Source: Emmonsiellopsis sp. PD_33 (lineage: Eukaryota > Ascomycota > Eurotiomycetes > Onygenales > Ajellomycetaceae). From it: a DNA stretch of 60,720 nt. This document shows, one piece after another, positions 10,355 through 22,633 of this stretch. The notes beneath the pieces were generated by a model that had not been told where the DNA came from, ran no database searches, and saw only the letters and a program-made list of their open reading frames with translations. Each line of letters begins with the position of its first letter. The stretch's first letter is position 1. Both the position numbers and the translations under genes were made by a program. Location: contig JANTQF010000210.1 of NCBI GenBank assembly GCA_032988165.1, forward strand, positions 1 through 60,720, given 5' to 3'.

Positions 10355-10376
10355 CATGGTCCCAGCGGCCAGTCTA
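10355..10376 (-). repeat. hAT right terminal inverted repeat
   Basis: Exact reverse complement of the left end at 4840-4861, followed directly by the second copy of the target duplication. Confidence 0.93.
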
Positions 10377-10384
10377 TAGATGAT
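10377..10384 (+). repeat. 8-bp target-site duplication, right copy
   Basis: TAGATGAT, identical to 4832-4839. Confidence 0.9.
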
Positions 10385-11950
10385 TCACTCCTTAAAATGT
10401 ATAACACACAAGTTCCAGTTTATAGTGCCATGCATCCACACATCACCTTTTTATTCATCAAGCTATCTCTTAGCAATTCAAAGTCACATGATCAATTAGA
10501 GTCCTACATTAAGGCCTAAACTGAATGAAAAATAACCTCAGAGATTAAAAAAAGCCCCTGACCTGCCACAGAATGAGATGCTGTAGGGTAAGCCTATAAA
10601 ACACTAGATTAGAGACTAAAGAATGAAACTCTATAACTAAGAACTATCTATCTCTTTCTCTTCAAAGATCTTATAGAAGATTCATTAGTATCACTATTAG
10701 AAGAAGAAGAAGTATTCTTAGTGTTAGAGTCCTTCTAGTTATTATTAGAGGAGATAATAAAGGCCTTACCTTCTGAGCTTAAATCTCTAAAAGACATTAA
10801 AGATTCAACATCAGATAGGGATGAACTTAGAGAGTATAACCTCTTTCTTCTCTTTAAAGACCTCATAGCTCAATCTAATATATATAGGGGTAACTTACTT
10901 GATATAGCATTTCTACTATCTTTTTCTTTTTCTTTATTAGTATCTATCCCTATATCTCCTCTATCTTTAGTAGCAGATAGTGATACAAGCAGAGACCTTA
11001 ATGAAATCAATAAAGGTTTATTAGTAAAGAAGGTAATAATTTAAGAGATGCTTAGAGTTATAGCAGTAGAGACTTTATACTACTTAATGACTCTATTACT
11101 AGAGAAAAGAAGGAGTAAGTTAGTAAATGCAAAGTAAAAGATTAAATAAGAAGATATACTAAATAGAGGTTACTAAGTTAGTAGGGCTAGAGCTAGAGAT
11201 AGTAGAGACACTAACATTACTTAAGTAGGTAAATTACTTAATAATTATAGTAAGGAATTTCTTCTCCTTATAAATAAAAAACTCAATAATATTACTACTA
11301 ATAGAAATTAAATTCTTAACACACAGTAAGAAAACACAACTCCAACATAAAGATTCTAGAAAGATATAATAGATGCTAAAGATTCTAAACTTAGAGTATT
11401 CATTATCACTATAGCCTTCATAAATCTTAATAGTGATCTTAAAAATATGATTAGAATAATTAATGGGCATATCATAATAAGTAATATAAATAGTAATAAT
11501 AAATAAAAATAGACTATTAGAGCTAATATTAGTCTTTATATACTTAGAGGAATCAACAGCATCAGGGTCTAACTGAGAACAAAAAAATGAGACTATCATA
11601 ATAATATTAGATGTAGTAGTTATATTAGTTGTAGAAATATACTCTATAATCAGAGTGCTCTCAGCCTAAATGAATATATCCTCTATGAAATTCAGCTAGC
11701 TAGGATTATAGACCTAAAGTACCATAAGTAGCTCTAGCTCAATTTTAAGACCCAGAATATCATAAAGGATAATAGAGGTGATAAAGCTATTAACCTTAAT
11801 ATTCCTATCTGATGGAACACAGCTGCTAAGGTCAGTAATGATAAAACTACTAAAGATAAAGATATAAGTTTAGAGCTAAGACTAAGATATTATAAGGAAG
11901 GCAGGAAGACACAATAAATTTAATAGAGAGCTAAAAAAAAAAGAAGTAAA
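10385..11950. other. AT-rich repeat DNA of unresolved origin
   Basis: CpG-free, decayed sequence between the hAT element and the recognisable Helitron coding region. On the plus strand about 10650-11240 reads as one long frame broken almost only by TAA/TAG that could derive from CAA/CAG, with charged coil-like text such as LLEEEEVFLVLESF and DILNRGY. On the minus strand 11234-11599 is a 121-aa open frame with no motif I know. One of these may be a decayed accessory gene of the Helitron or of a host retroelement. I cannot assign either. Confidence 0.4.
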
Positions 11951-14900
11951 GAGGCTAGATATAGATATTGAAATCAAAAGTGAAGAACTTCAAAATAAAT
12001 TATATTATCTATAATCTAATGATGATTCACACTACTTATAAGTATTAAAATCTAATAGTAATTCATAGCATATAAGAGAGTAATGTAGAGCTAACTGTGC
12101 AAGAAAATTGAATCTTAAAGATTAATTTCAATATAACTAAGTAATTAACTCTATGATTTGTTGATTATCATCATAAAAGTAGGCTATATAGAGAACTAGA
12201 GCTGAACTATTATAATCATAAAATCCTTCATATTACTTAATAATTTAATTTAATATAGAAGTTATATCTTATCATTAAATGACTCATCATCTAATTAAAT
12301 CTTTAGATATCAGGGTGAATAAGTAAGAAGAATCATGCAGGATCTATTGTAAATATCATACTATAAATCTAGATTATACATACATATAAGAGATATATCT
12401 TATTTAATTTATAGAACTGAAGGTTAAATTAATGGAGCATTTTAAGTATATATAAATTTCTATGTAATCTTATAATACTGATCATTATTTTATTTACTCA
12501 TATTAACTAATAGATATTTAACAGGCTCATCAGATAGACAATTCAGAAGGTTCTCATTGAGCTAAGTAATAATATTATTAGTAAGTGTGAGAATTGTCTA
12601 ACCTTAAAAATAACCCTTCTGATGAAATTAATCCTATAGACTTAGATATATTCAATTAATGAACTTATTAACCTCAGAGGTTTAATGTAGCTCAGGGGAG
12701 ATTAACTGACAATCCTGAAGAATCATATTATATGATATGCTAACTAATCAATCTACAAAGAATTTACCTTTAGAGGTAGTAATTGAGAGATGCATGTTCT
12801 AATAAAGATGGAGCATATAGAGAGAGAATTAAATTTTAACATACTATATGTAGGTATTTATAGTGTCATTCTGTATACTGTAGAGAACAATAGGTAAGGT
12901 CTGCTGAAAGTCATCACTAAAGATGATTAAAATACTATTAAAGTCATTATCACTTCCAGGCAAATCAGCCTAGAGATTGCAGAGAGTCCAATTAACTACA
13001 TCAAAGATATAGTAATAAGTTATTAGAGTCTTATCTTAGATAATAAGGAAGATCTGGTGAAGAAGCTCAGCCAGCTAGATATTATATGATATATTATAAG
13101 TTGATGTAGGCAAGATGTTAATAGAGATATAAAAATACTTATAAGTAGTATAACTATTAGAAAGAAGCTGAGTAGTAATATTTATACTAATAATATAGAG
13201 TATAATCTGATCTAAAAACTATAGGCAGTTAGTAAGGGTATTATAGATAAATGTCTTATCTATTCCATCAGAACTGTTGAGAAAGAATGTTATATTATAA
13301 GGATTAGTATTTAAAGCTATAAGAATAATATTATAGGCTAAATATTAATTCACATTGAACTGGGCTTCACATTTCTTAGCCCTGACAGTTAGCATCTAAT
13401 AGTTATAAGTAAGCTTCTATGTGATTAGAGGATTACTATCCTCCTTCAGCTCCTACCTATAATGTAGCTCTAGTAGGCTCTAAATTTAAATATTCTTTAA
13501 CTTAAGGCTCTCCTGGGCAAGCCCCTTTCAGATAAAATGAAGCCTGTAGTTGATAGCTGACTTGTAAAGAGTTCAGTCATCAGATAAATTATAGAAGTAA
13601 GCTTTAAGAATGAAGTTCAGATTATTAGTAAATAAGGTTGAAAAATAAGTCTAGATGTTAGTAATAGACAGTAGATTAATATAAGTAATAATAGATATTA
13701 ACATCCTCTAAAGCATCCTCCTAGTTTTCATCTCTAAAGTCTTCTTAAAGGTATATTCCTACTTATTATCATGCTAAATGATGCCTCTTATATAGTAAGC
13801 CTTCTAGAAAGTATTCTATCTGATGCTAGTAACTATCAGTAGGTTATTAAAAGATTTAGGCCCTCTTAGAATAATGAGTAAACAGTGTAGATAATACACA
13901 TCATTATGAAAAGACATGAGAGGATATATTTACTCTATAATATTATTAATAGAATGCTCCTTCTGGTGCTTCCAGCACAGATTCTTCAAGTTTCAGGTAA
14001 AATGATATAGTATGTCATGGTATAGATAGATAGATTCAGAATTATTATAATTATACTTAAAGAAAGTAAGCAGGTAAGATATCTGACCATTAAGATAATT
14101 AAAGATAACCTTATGAGGCTCCTCAGGGTCATATATAACACAGTGCCTGCCTGAAAGATAGATGATAAGATCTATATTCTCAGGGTAGTAATCCTCTACA
14201 CTGAAGCTTAGAGCCTACTAGGCTACCTCAGTATAACTAACATAGTGACCCAGATAGTACTCATAAATCTCATTGTTACTCATGTTGAAACTGATAGTAG
14301 TACAGTCAGAATCCTTCATGATATATTTATAAAAGTATTTGACTATAGAGATGTTGATACAGTATTCAATGTTAATATAGACCTTATATCTTTAAGTTAA
14401 GTAAGAATTATGAGAGATGACTCATTTATTACTAATCTTAATAGAGCTAATCTTATCTGAGTTGTAGGTAAAGTAATAGTTACTCTTATAATAATAATAT
14501 TAAAGATATTATAATTAGTAGATAGTTATCTTTTCAGTAAAAGGCTTGAGGAACTACTTAATGTAATAAATCTCACTATTAACATCTCTTTTACAGTAGG
14601 AAGTATTAAGGTTAAAATGCAGACTACAGAGTCTATACAGCAGCTATTTAATAATAATATTATAGAGTAACTACCTTTCTAGCCCCTTAGAATTTGATAT
14701 CTCAGCAGACACAATATTATTTATTCTCTCAATAAAATGTAGGTCATCTTCTAGTTAGTACAGAGTATAAGAGTAAAGCAGCCTTCTCTTCTGATACTTA
14801 ATTATCTGAATGTAGGTAATATATTTACCCAGAGCATTATTCTTAATTTTATAAAGTAGGGCCTAATTCTTCATATTAAAGACCCTAGTAACTAAATTGA

Positions 14901-15500
14901 GTTAATCATTTCAATGCTATATAAACTCCTCATTATCATTATAGAGAAGCTTGAACTGAATCTCCTCCCACTTAGAGTTTGCAGTGAAGATAATAAACAG
15001 AGCAGGCTTATAGAAGTAATGTATTAAAGCCATGAAATTCTGATAGGTATTTTAATGATGATAGGACCTCTTAATAAACTAAGTAAATAATATACTACAA
15101 TTAGTATTATTAATATTAGTGTTATTCTACATTTAAAGTCAGGAAGGATCATAGAGATCCACATGGAGCTTCAACTAATTATAAAGGTAGAATTTAAGTT
15201 TAGAGTTATTAATAGCTAGTTATATATTCAGCAGCTACTACTGAAAGAGGAACCAGTCATAATGAGGAAAATTAAAGAAATTAGTATGAGTATAAAGCTG
15301 ATAGTAATAGAACTAAGCAATGATTAGATTCTTATACTTGCAAGATATACCTAGGAAATAAAAAGCCAGTTAGTAAATCAAAACATTAAGATATATATAA
15401 GGTAGGACTAACCTCTAGTCATCAAACCACTCAGAGTCATATGATGTGAATAGCTAAACCCTCTAGTAGAATAGAATAGAGTATATATTAAAGAAAAGAA
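11950..15500 (-). pseudogene. Helitron Rep/helicase, decayed
   Basis: Read on the minus strand, this holds the two-part Helitron protein. The N-terminal Helitron-like domain has WFLFQQQLLN and LKLHVDLYD (near 15230). It is followed by KPALFIIFTANSKWEEIQ (near 15000), YIQIIKYQKR (near 14790) and RINNIVSAEI (near 14700). The C-terminal PIF1-type helicase begins with FFLNSSDGIDKTFIYNTL (near 13270), the Walker A region with glycines mutated. It continues with IIFSDDFQQTLPIV (near 12900), a TSEVNKFINWIY block (near 12680) and MMIINKSQ (near 12150), the motif VI region followed by LYITL for LYVALSR. Dozens of stops show it is dead. Intact proteins of this type mediate rolling-circle transposition. 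I did not locate the 5' TC or the 3' hairpin/CTRR end, so element borders are unknown. Confidence 0.85.
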
Positions 15501-15534
15501 GAGAGAATGCTGAAAATGAATGAAGATGTAAGAG

Positions 15535-15902
15535 TAGTGTTGTAAACCTGACCTGCAAACCTGCCGGGTTTCAAACCCGAAAAGAAAAAAGCCCTATGTC
15601 GGGCCCGAGGCGCCAAACCCGACGGGCTTTTTCAAACCCGACGGGTTGGCGCTAGTCCCAAATAGGCTTAGCGCCGGCCATATTAGGCTTAGCGCAGTCC
15701 CAATGCGGTTAGTGCACTCAGGCCTTGGCGCGCTAATCCAGATTTGGAACGCGCTAAGCCTAATATGGCCGGCGCTAAGCCTATTTGGGACTGGCGCCAA
15801 CCCGCAACGGGCTTTTCGGGTTGACCCCCCCCGACCCGATAACCCGTTCGGGCGGGCGCCCGAGGCGGTTTTTCAACCCGAACCCGAAAAAAAACAACAC
15901 TA
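15535..15902. mobile_element. GC-rich MITE with TA target duplication
   Basis: A 364-bp element (15537-15900) with 7-bp inverted ends GTGTTGT / ACAACAC, flanked by TA on both sides, as in Tc1/mariner-type insertion. It is rich in CpG while everything around it is CpG-free. Its core is a hairpin: arms 15646-15695 and 15751-15800 are complementary over 50 nt with one mismatch, separated by a 55-nt loop. The ends also contain repeated AAACCCGA words. It codes for nothing plausible; the short frames across it are palindrome artefacts. It sits exactly at the join between Gypsy and Helitron remnants. Confidence 0.75.
15646..15800. repeat. near-perfect long hairpin inside the MITE
   Basis: Fifty-nt arms with one mismatch. 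Both arms carry the words CCCAAATAGGCTTAGCGC and GCCATATTAGGCTTAGCGC or their complements. The loop contains GGCGCGCTAA. Such an inverted repeat could extrude as a cruciform or, if transcribed, give a long double-stranded RNA. Confidence 0.85.
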
Positions 15903-17957
15903 GTCTTATGAATATCTTTTTTGAAGATGTAGATGCCTTTAGGAAATATAATGTATTAATTATAAGTATTAATGAGAGCTTGATGTTTAGATAGCCATAA
16001 TAGGTCTAGTATGAAGTTGTATGAGAAATTCTCAATCTCATATATATAGATATTTTCTCAGAGAAATCTACTAATATTAATATTAAGCTTCACCATATTT
16101 TATATAAAGCTGCCTGTATTACCATTGACACCTTCAATCTTTCAGAAATTGATTGAGATACATAGGAGGTTACAATGATTAATCATATGAGAGTAAATCA
16201 TTAAATAGTAATAATAATCACTATCTATTATAGCATTCATATTAAAAGAATGATTAACTATAGTAAGTATAAGAATTACTGAAATAGTCATTTTCTTCTT
16301 AAAGATCTTTCTATCTAACTCTGGGAGCTTCTACTCATAATTTTATGTAGAAGCTAGTCTTTTTCTAAGTCTGACTTAGTATCTTTAAAGTCTTCCTTCT
16401 CTTTAGACTTGATTTGTACATTTATAGACTATATGGGTAATTTTGAGAGAATATGGGTTCTACAGCAGTCAGCAGCTCTGTGCTCAGATTTGTTGCAATT
16501 AATGTAGACACCTCAGACATAGTAGTTAATAATAGTAGTAGTAGTTATATTTGAGATATAGAATGTGTTCATGCAAGTGAGCCCTATAAGTATCCAGTTC
16601 ATAGTATTTAGATTCTTTAGTAGAGAGATCTTAAGAAAGGCCTCTTTAGAGATAGTAAGAGTATCACCATGAATTCAGCCCTAAATGATCTTAATCTCAG
16701 ATAGGTTGTTCTCTATACTGTGAAGCTTTATATAATATTTAAGATATATAGGAGGTTTAATGGAGATAATGATCTACTATAGAAATTTAAACTTGATGAT
16801 CTTCTTAAGTAGGGCCTTCTTAATAGTATTATCCCACAGCTGGCTGCTGGCTTCCAGGATCTTCTAATTAAATTTTGAAAGAAAGATGAAAAGTGAATTA
16901 ATTTTCTAATGAATACTATGCAGCTAGGTTAGAGCCTTCTGAGCCACTAAAGAATTAGAGAAAAGAATATTAAGCTAATTAAGAATAACATTAGAGATTA
17001 TAGAAATAAGTTTAACATTAACCTTCATTTAAGGGTGAAATTGAGTAATAGTAGTACTAGAGAGTTGAGTATAGATGTACCAGGTCTGATCAGTGGGAGA
17101 TCTAATTGCAAGATTATTTAAAGTGATTTTAGCCTCCACACTGAGGTGCCAGGCAGGGTATTTAGAGACTTATTTGCCCATGAATTTCTCAAGAGTAATA
17201 AGCCTTTCTTTTAAGTGTCTTGAGAAGTCCTCAAAAGGAGCAGTTGAGTAAGCAGGAGTTAGAATAGGAGCTAAAGTCAGTATAGATATATGATTTTATT
17301 TGATGATGAGATCAATTTTATTTATAAGCTATTAAATGAAGTTTTGAAATTTAGTATTAAAACTCTGAAAAGAGATGCTATCTTTACATAGAGGATTTAT
17401 ATTTATAATGGATTCAAAAGATTATTTAGATTTAAAAAGTTTAGAGGATTTAGGAAGTTTGAAGGATTTAAAAAGTTTAGAGGAAAATCTTATGAGATAT
17501 TAATACAGACTGTCAGGGCTTTGAGGCCTTTCACTAACATGTTGTTCAGTGAAGCTGAGCTGAGCAAGTTATATTTCAGATTTTAAAAGAGTTTACTGTA
17601 TATACAGGTCACATTTAAAAGAATCTACTATACATGTGAATTATATTTAAAGGATAAATATAATAAGGATCTCTAAGAAGAGATCAAGTGAGTAATTACA
17701 AAATATAATAAATGCACTCCAATAAGTGGATCATGCAAGCTATATGCTAGAATCAAAATTATAATCACTAGAGAAAGAAAGGAAAAAGGAAAAGAAATCA
17801 CAAGATTATATAATATAAATAGAAGGAAATTATATAAGGTCAGAGTGGATAAATATTCATATGAAGGCTCAGTTAGAGGCATCTGATTGAGCAGTTAGAG
17901 ATTGGGTGAAGTTCAGGCAAGCTATAGATATAGGGTATAAGGGTGTAGCCCTTCACA
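15903..17957 (-). pseudogene. Ty3/Gypsy-type retroelement remnant (LTR, gag, protease)
   Basis: On the minus strand there is a gag-like segment ending in a CCHC-type zinc knuckle remnant (CNKSEHRAADC, near 16490). It is followed by a protease-like NAIIDS motif (near 16230) and FSYNFILDLLWLSKHQA (near 15990), which corresponds to the YDVILGMPWL-KH block upstream of Gypsy reverse transcriptase. The pol sequence stops where the MITE and Helitron begin, so the element is truncated or split. A sequence starting TGTGAAGGGCTACACCC on the minus strand at 17957 may be the start of its 5' LTR, since it lies where Copia reverse transcriptase sequence breaks off. This copy is heavily stop-ridden. LTR length was not established. 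Confidence 0.65.
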
Positions 17958-20900
17958 GTTAACATTATCTATAAAGCTAGTATTACTAGAGAATTTAATG
18001 ACTTCAGAATTTATATTAGAATTTAGTGGTATAATTAAATTTATAAGTAAATTTATTAATTATTTAAGTTAGAATCTATCATACCTATCATCATATTAAA
18101 TGATATAATTCCACATATCTTATAGATAAATAATGATATGATTTATTTTAATTGAATAAATATCTGATAGATTCTGTATGAAGAATACTAGCTTTAATGT
18201 AGTGTATGTGATATTAGGCCTTATAATAATAGCTGGATAAATGTAAGATCCAACATGTTGTTAGTAATAATGGATTTTTGTAGAGGTTAATTTAATCTTA
18301 TAGGCCTCAAGTTTTATACCTGTAAGAGGCACTTCATGAGTTTATAAGGATTACTCAAGGTAATATGTAGCTATCAACTTATTAATATAGGAATTAAGGT
18401 AGATTCAGAGCTTCAAATTTGCTCTATCTCAGATAATATAAGTATTTAAGAACTAATGTAGTTCCTCTATATTATAGATCTCATATGTGTTTATGAGTTC
18501 TCAAATCATTTAATTCCTCTCATCTTTATTATCCTCATCTGAAAGGGTAATGAAATTATTAATGTAGAAGAAAATAATTATTTAATTATTTAAAAAGAGG
18601 CATCTATTATTAGGTAAAGGGGTAAATTCTATATATAGTAATATTTTTATGATTTCATTCAATCAAAGCAGTGGCAAATAATGTAATCTGTATAAGCCTT
18701 TTTTCAATTTAAGTAAAATAAGAGATTACCTTAAGGAGATAAGACCTGAAAGTCTCTACTATCTATCTGGCAGTTCACAATAGACTTCCTCATCTATATT
18801 ATTATTTGTAAAGGTATTCATACTATCAAGCTACTTAATATTAAGGTTAAAAGCTACTATATTATTATTATTAATGTGTGGTACATCCTATCAGTAAGTA
18901 TATGAGCTTTTGTATCTTTTTCACTGGGAGGTTGAAGGTTACCTCAAACATAGATATATACTTTAAACTTATTGAGAAATCTGTTGTCATTGAATTTATA
19001 GGTAAATACTTAGTGTAGGGGGATCACTGACATATTTTCTGAAGGTCTAGGCACTATTTTATATGTATCCTTCTAGGTAATTATCTCCTATTCCTAGATT
19101 GTGATGTTAATGAAATCCTCATTATATTTATACATTTTTAATGAGTTCTAATGATTTGATGATAGTGGGAGTTTATCTCTATATAATTGCATGTTATTCC
19201 CTTTTTAAGGTGTGAGGTTTATAATTGCACTAAATATCACATAAAATTGCTGAGTAAGGTTATTTTTTGTACATTTAATTCTATTAAAATGTATAGTATA
19301 TCTAATGTGTTTACTAGAGACTATATTTGATTTGTTGAAGTCTGCAGAGATCTTATGTGCCTATAGTGCTTAATTTGATTGATTAAAGAGATTTAGAAGT
19401 AAAATATTAGGCAGTTTAAATGATTAAGATTACTCAGATATCTTCTTATATTTACTTAGTGAGGCCTGCAGTTTACTCTATAACTAGTTACTGAGATTAT
19501 TAGATTTAATAATCTTTCTACCAATCTATTTAATTACCTGCTCACCCCCCTGAATCTGTGGTTCTAATGTTGATTTGAGTGTTAAAGATTTATTTATATT
19601 TCTTTGACTGTTTTTATTATCTTTATTACTGGATTCAGCTATTTTTTCTATTTATTTGATGTCTTCAGAATAGAAAATATCTATATTGATGGAATCTAAC
19701 ATCTCATTCTATTTGTAGACCTCAGAGATTACTGGTTTGATTATAGGTATTTATAATACCTCAGTGATCTTATCTGTAATGAATTCTTACAGTAGCTCTT
19801 TAATATAAGGTTTCTGTGGGTTAAATTGAACTGATTCATTAAATATCATATCTCTAGTTCTTATAATATGTTGTAAGTGTGAAATTCAAATCCTCTAGAT
19901 ATTTATTAAATTATATTCAATGAGATAATTAATATATACCCTAGATTCTAACTTTGAAGCTCTTATATGATTAAGAACTTCATCTGGAATCTTCATGTAT
20001 GTATGACATCTATATATGTGTAGGTAAGTAGATGAAGACTTGCCAGAGAGGTTGAGATGCTCTTATAGAGCTAGTAATAGTGACTTCCACTCTAATAGAT
20101 GTATAGAGGTTCAATTAATGAGATAGCTGACTACTATATATATCTTAGATGAGAGCTCTGAAGGTAAGCATCTATCTATCTGCAAATATCTAGCTTTTTT
20201 AATTAATAGTGTGCCTGCATATTTGACTACACTATTCTATTTATATGTATATTCTAATGAAAATTCTCTTGAGAGACCTTCTTCTAGAATCCACTTACCT
20301 ATTTCATCTGAATACATGCTTATTTTGTTGTCAATACATATAATCTTAATATTTATATTGAACTGGCATTTAATTCATTTCATGACTGCAGGGAGAGCTT
20401 TCTTGAGTTCAGACTTATAAACTATATTTTATATGATTTAAAACTATAAGAAATTACATGTAAAATGCATTATTTACTGCTAACTATAATAATAATCTTT
20501 CTTATTCTCTATAAGATTGATATGGAGGCATTCAAATAGTTTAATGGAGTAAATATATGACCTGTGAGATATCTGATTTTTTACTTTTAAGAGCTTGTAT
20601 ATTTAATAGTGACATGCAACTTCCTGCAAGTAAGAATCTAACTCTTTCTTCCTTCCTTCTATAAACTTACTTATTATAATTATACCTTCAGATGCATTCT
20701 GCAAGTGAGTAATTAAGACCTTAGAATTATATTCTAGTTATCTATGTTAGACTTCTACTAATACTATTAAAATCTTTAGGGCCTTAGAATGCTTTCTATA
20801 TTCAGTGAGGATAGAGAATGTTAATATTAATATAATATTTAAATATAAGTTATATTCTAGGCACATGAGATTACCTCTCTGTATAAGTAATACTTAAGGC

Positions 20901-22633
20901 TTCTTATTATCTCTTAATGTTATTATCTCTATATGCAGTGAGATTCCTTTTATGAATGGTCTCACCCAGCTAAAGATATTTATATGAAAATCTGGAATGT
21001 ATGCTGTATTAAATAGTGTGGCTGTAAAGTATTTTTAGATTGCTGGATTTATAAGATATATGATGATAATCTTATAATCTTGAATTTTTATATAGAAGTT
21101 ACCTGTATAAAATAACATATTATATTTCTTTATGAAATCAATAAATCTAAATCTATCATTATAAATGTGAGATTCTCTACCTATATCATACACTTAGCTA
21201 TCTCTTAATGGATGATTTAATGAGCTAGACTTAGTGCTTAAAATTAATAATTCATCTATAATTTTATAGAAGGTTAAAAGTATTTAATAAATAGTTAAGA
21301 GATTTATCTGCAGGTCTATACTAGCCTTATTATTTATCTTCTTAATCTCTATCTTAATTTTTATCTTAACTTTTTCATCTTTTAATGCCTCATCTACCTT
21401 TTTATGTGTATTATTATAATCTGTAAACCACTCAGGTCTTACTGTAGGGTTAAGATACCAGTAATTTCTTGCTGAGTACCTAGGCCTGCTGTAGATATAT
21501 AGATTGTAAGTTTTTTTACCTTTTTTTTTTAAATCTTTAGCTTTCTTTTATGAGTCTTTTACAGGCAGATTTGTGCTGTTGGTGGAGTCATCTTTTTCCC
21601 CATCTAAATTACTAAAGATTGTAAAAATAATGCTATAACTGTTTTTTAAGACTTCTATCTTATAATATTAAATCTTAATCTCTCTGACTAATTATTCTAG
21701 ATTGATGATGTTTGTGCCCATTTTTTTATTATATAAGATAATGAATCTAAATCCTTCAGCAATTATTAAATTGATTGCTTGATTAGCTATTAAAAAATTA
21801 CTTTTTAGATTAAATAGATCTCTGATCTCCATATTCTATATCTTTTCATAAATTATAGACTAGTCATCTAACTATCTTTTGATGTTCTTACTATTTGGTT
21901 TTTTCATTAGAGTATTATATTAATCTCTGACTTCATTTTTTTAATCTTCAGTAGTGGGAGAGAGATAATATTATAGTGCTCTGATAATATCTTTAATGTG
22001 AGTATTATCTACCTTCATGATGTGCTCTATCTTTACTCTCAAAACTAATGTTATAATAATATCATACATCTTATTTATAGCTATTTAATGTTTTTTGTAT
22101 GTTATTACTCATTTTTTAAATAATTTTTCAGATTTATCATCCTCAATCTTAGGTTTTTCTACTTCTAGCTAATAATCTTTCTTTTCTAAATTAATATAAT
22201 TATGAACTCTATAATTACTTACTATTAATATAATGTTCATATATTAGATCTCTCAATCCTTACTGTTCTTTAGTGTCACTATTATACATTGAGTAGTGAT
22301 GTTGGATATGATGAGATGAATAGAGCTCTGAGAGCTCTGTTTTTTTGATTTTTAAACTGTTAGAGGTGCTTATATAGCCTTATTTTTTTGATTAATATAG
22401 AGCTTCTGGTGTTCTATTCACAGTCAAAAGCTTGATTTGTTAGGTATATAGAGCCTGCAGCTCCATTTTTCAATGGATCTCATGAATCCTAGAAGATGTT
22501 CCCATGGGTCTTTTTTAGAGAATATCACTATTTTATGTGAAAAGCATGTGGTATAGGGCAAAAAATGACAAAATGATGATAATAATGATAAAAATCAAGT
22601 TAAATATGCAATGGAAATCACCAGGCTCATAAC
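17958..22633 (-). pseudogene. Ty1/Copia-type retrotransposon polyprotein, decayed
   Basis: On the minus strand an integrase region is recognisable near 20650-19830: a CEVCHYYKIYK remnant, then IKIICIDNKISMYSDEIGKW, then LSREFSLEYTY with the core catalytic region, and further on HIYRCHTYMKIP. The reverse transcriptase lies near 18800-18000. It shows NNNIDEEVYCELPD, FFYINNFITLSDED (the YVDD box, mutated), LKLSIYLNSYINK-like text and IIRPNITYTTLKL. Order INT before RT identifies Copia rather than Gypsy. The RNase H end is missing at 17957, where the Gypsy-like LTR starts. Gag was not resolved. The sequence is AT-rich, CpG-free and full of stops. Confidence 0.8.

Larger units (their letters stand above)
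4840..10376. mobile_element. hAT DNA transposon (5.5 kb) with cargo genes
   Basis: The ends are perfect 22-bp terminal inverted repeats at 4840-4861 and 10355-10376, beginning TAGACTGGCCGCTGGG, flanked by an exact 8-bp duplication. Inside are a decayed hAT transposase on the minus strand (about 5175-7534), a spliced acidic-tailed gene on the minus strand (8118-8870) and a spliced H3-like gene on the plus strand (9306-9908). Subterminal regions carry scattered GGTCCC / GGACCA words that may be transposase-binding repeats. CpG is essentially absent internally but retained in both TIRs. At 5.5 kb it is larger than a minimal one-gene hAT. Because the transposase has stops, this copy is expected to be non-autonomous. 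Confidence 0.92.

Noticed and set aside
15594..15903. Open frames within the MITE
   Set aside because: They are read from both arms of the same palindrome and have near-identical halves, which is a repeat artefact.
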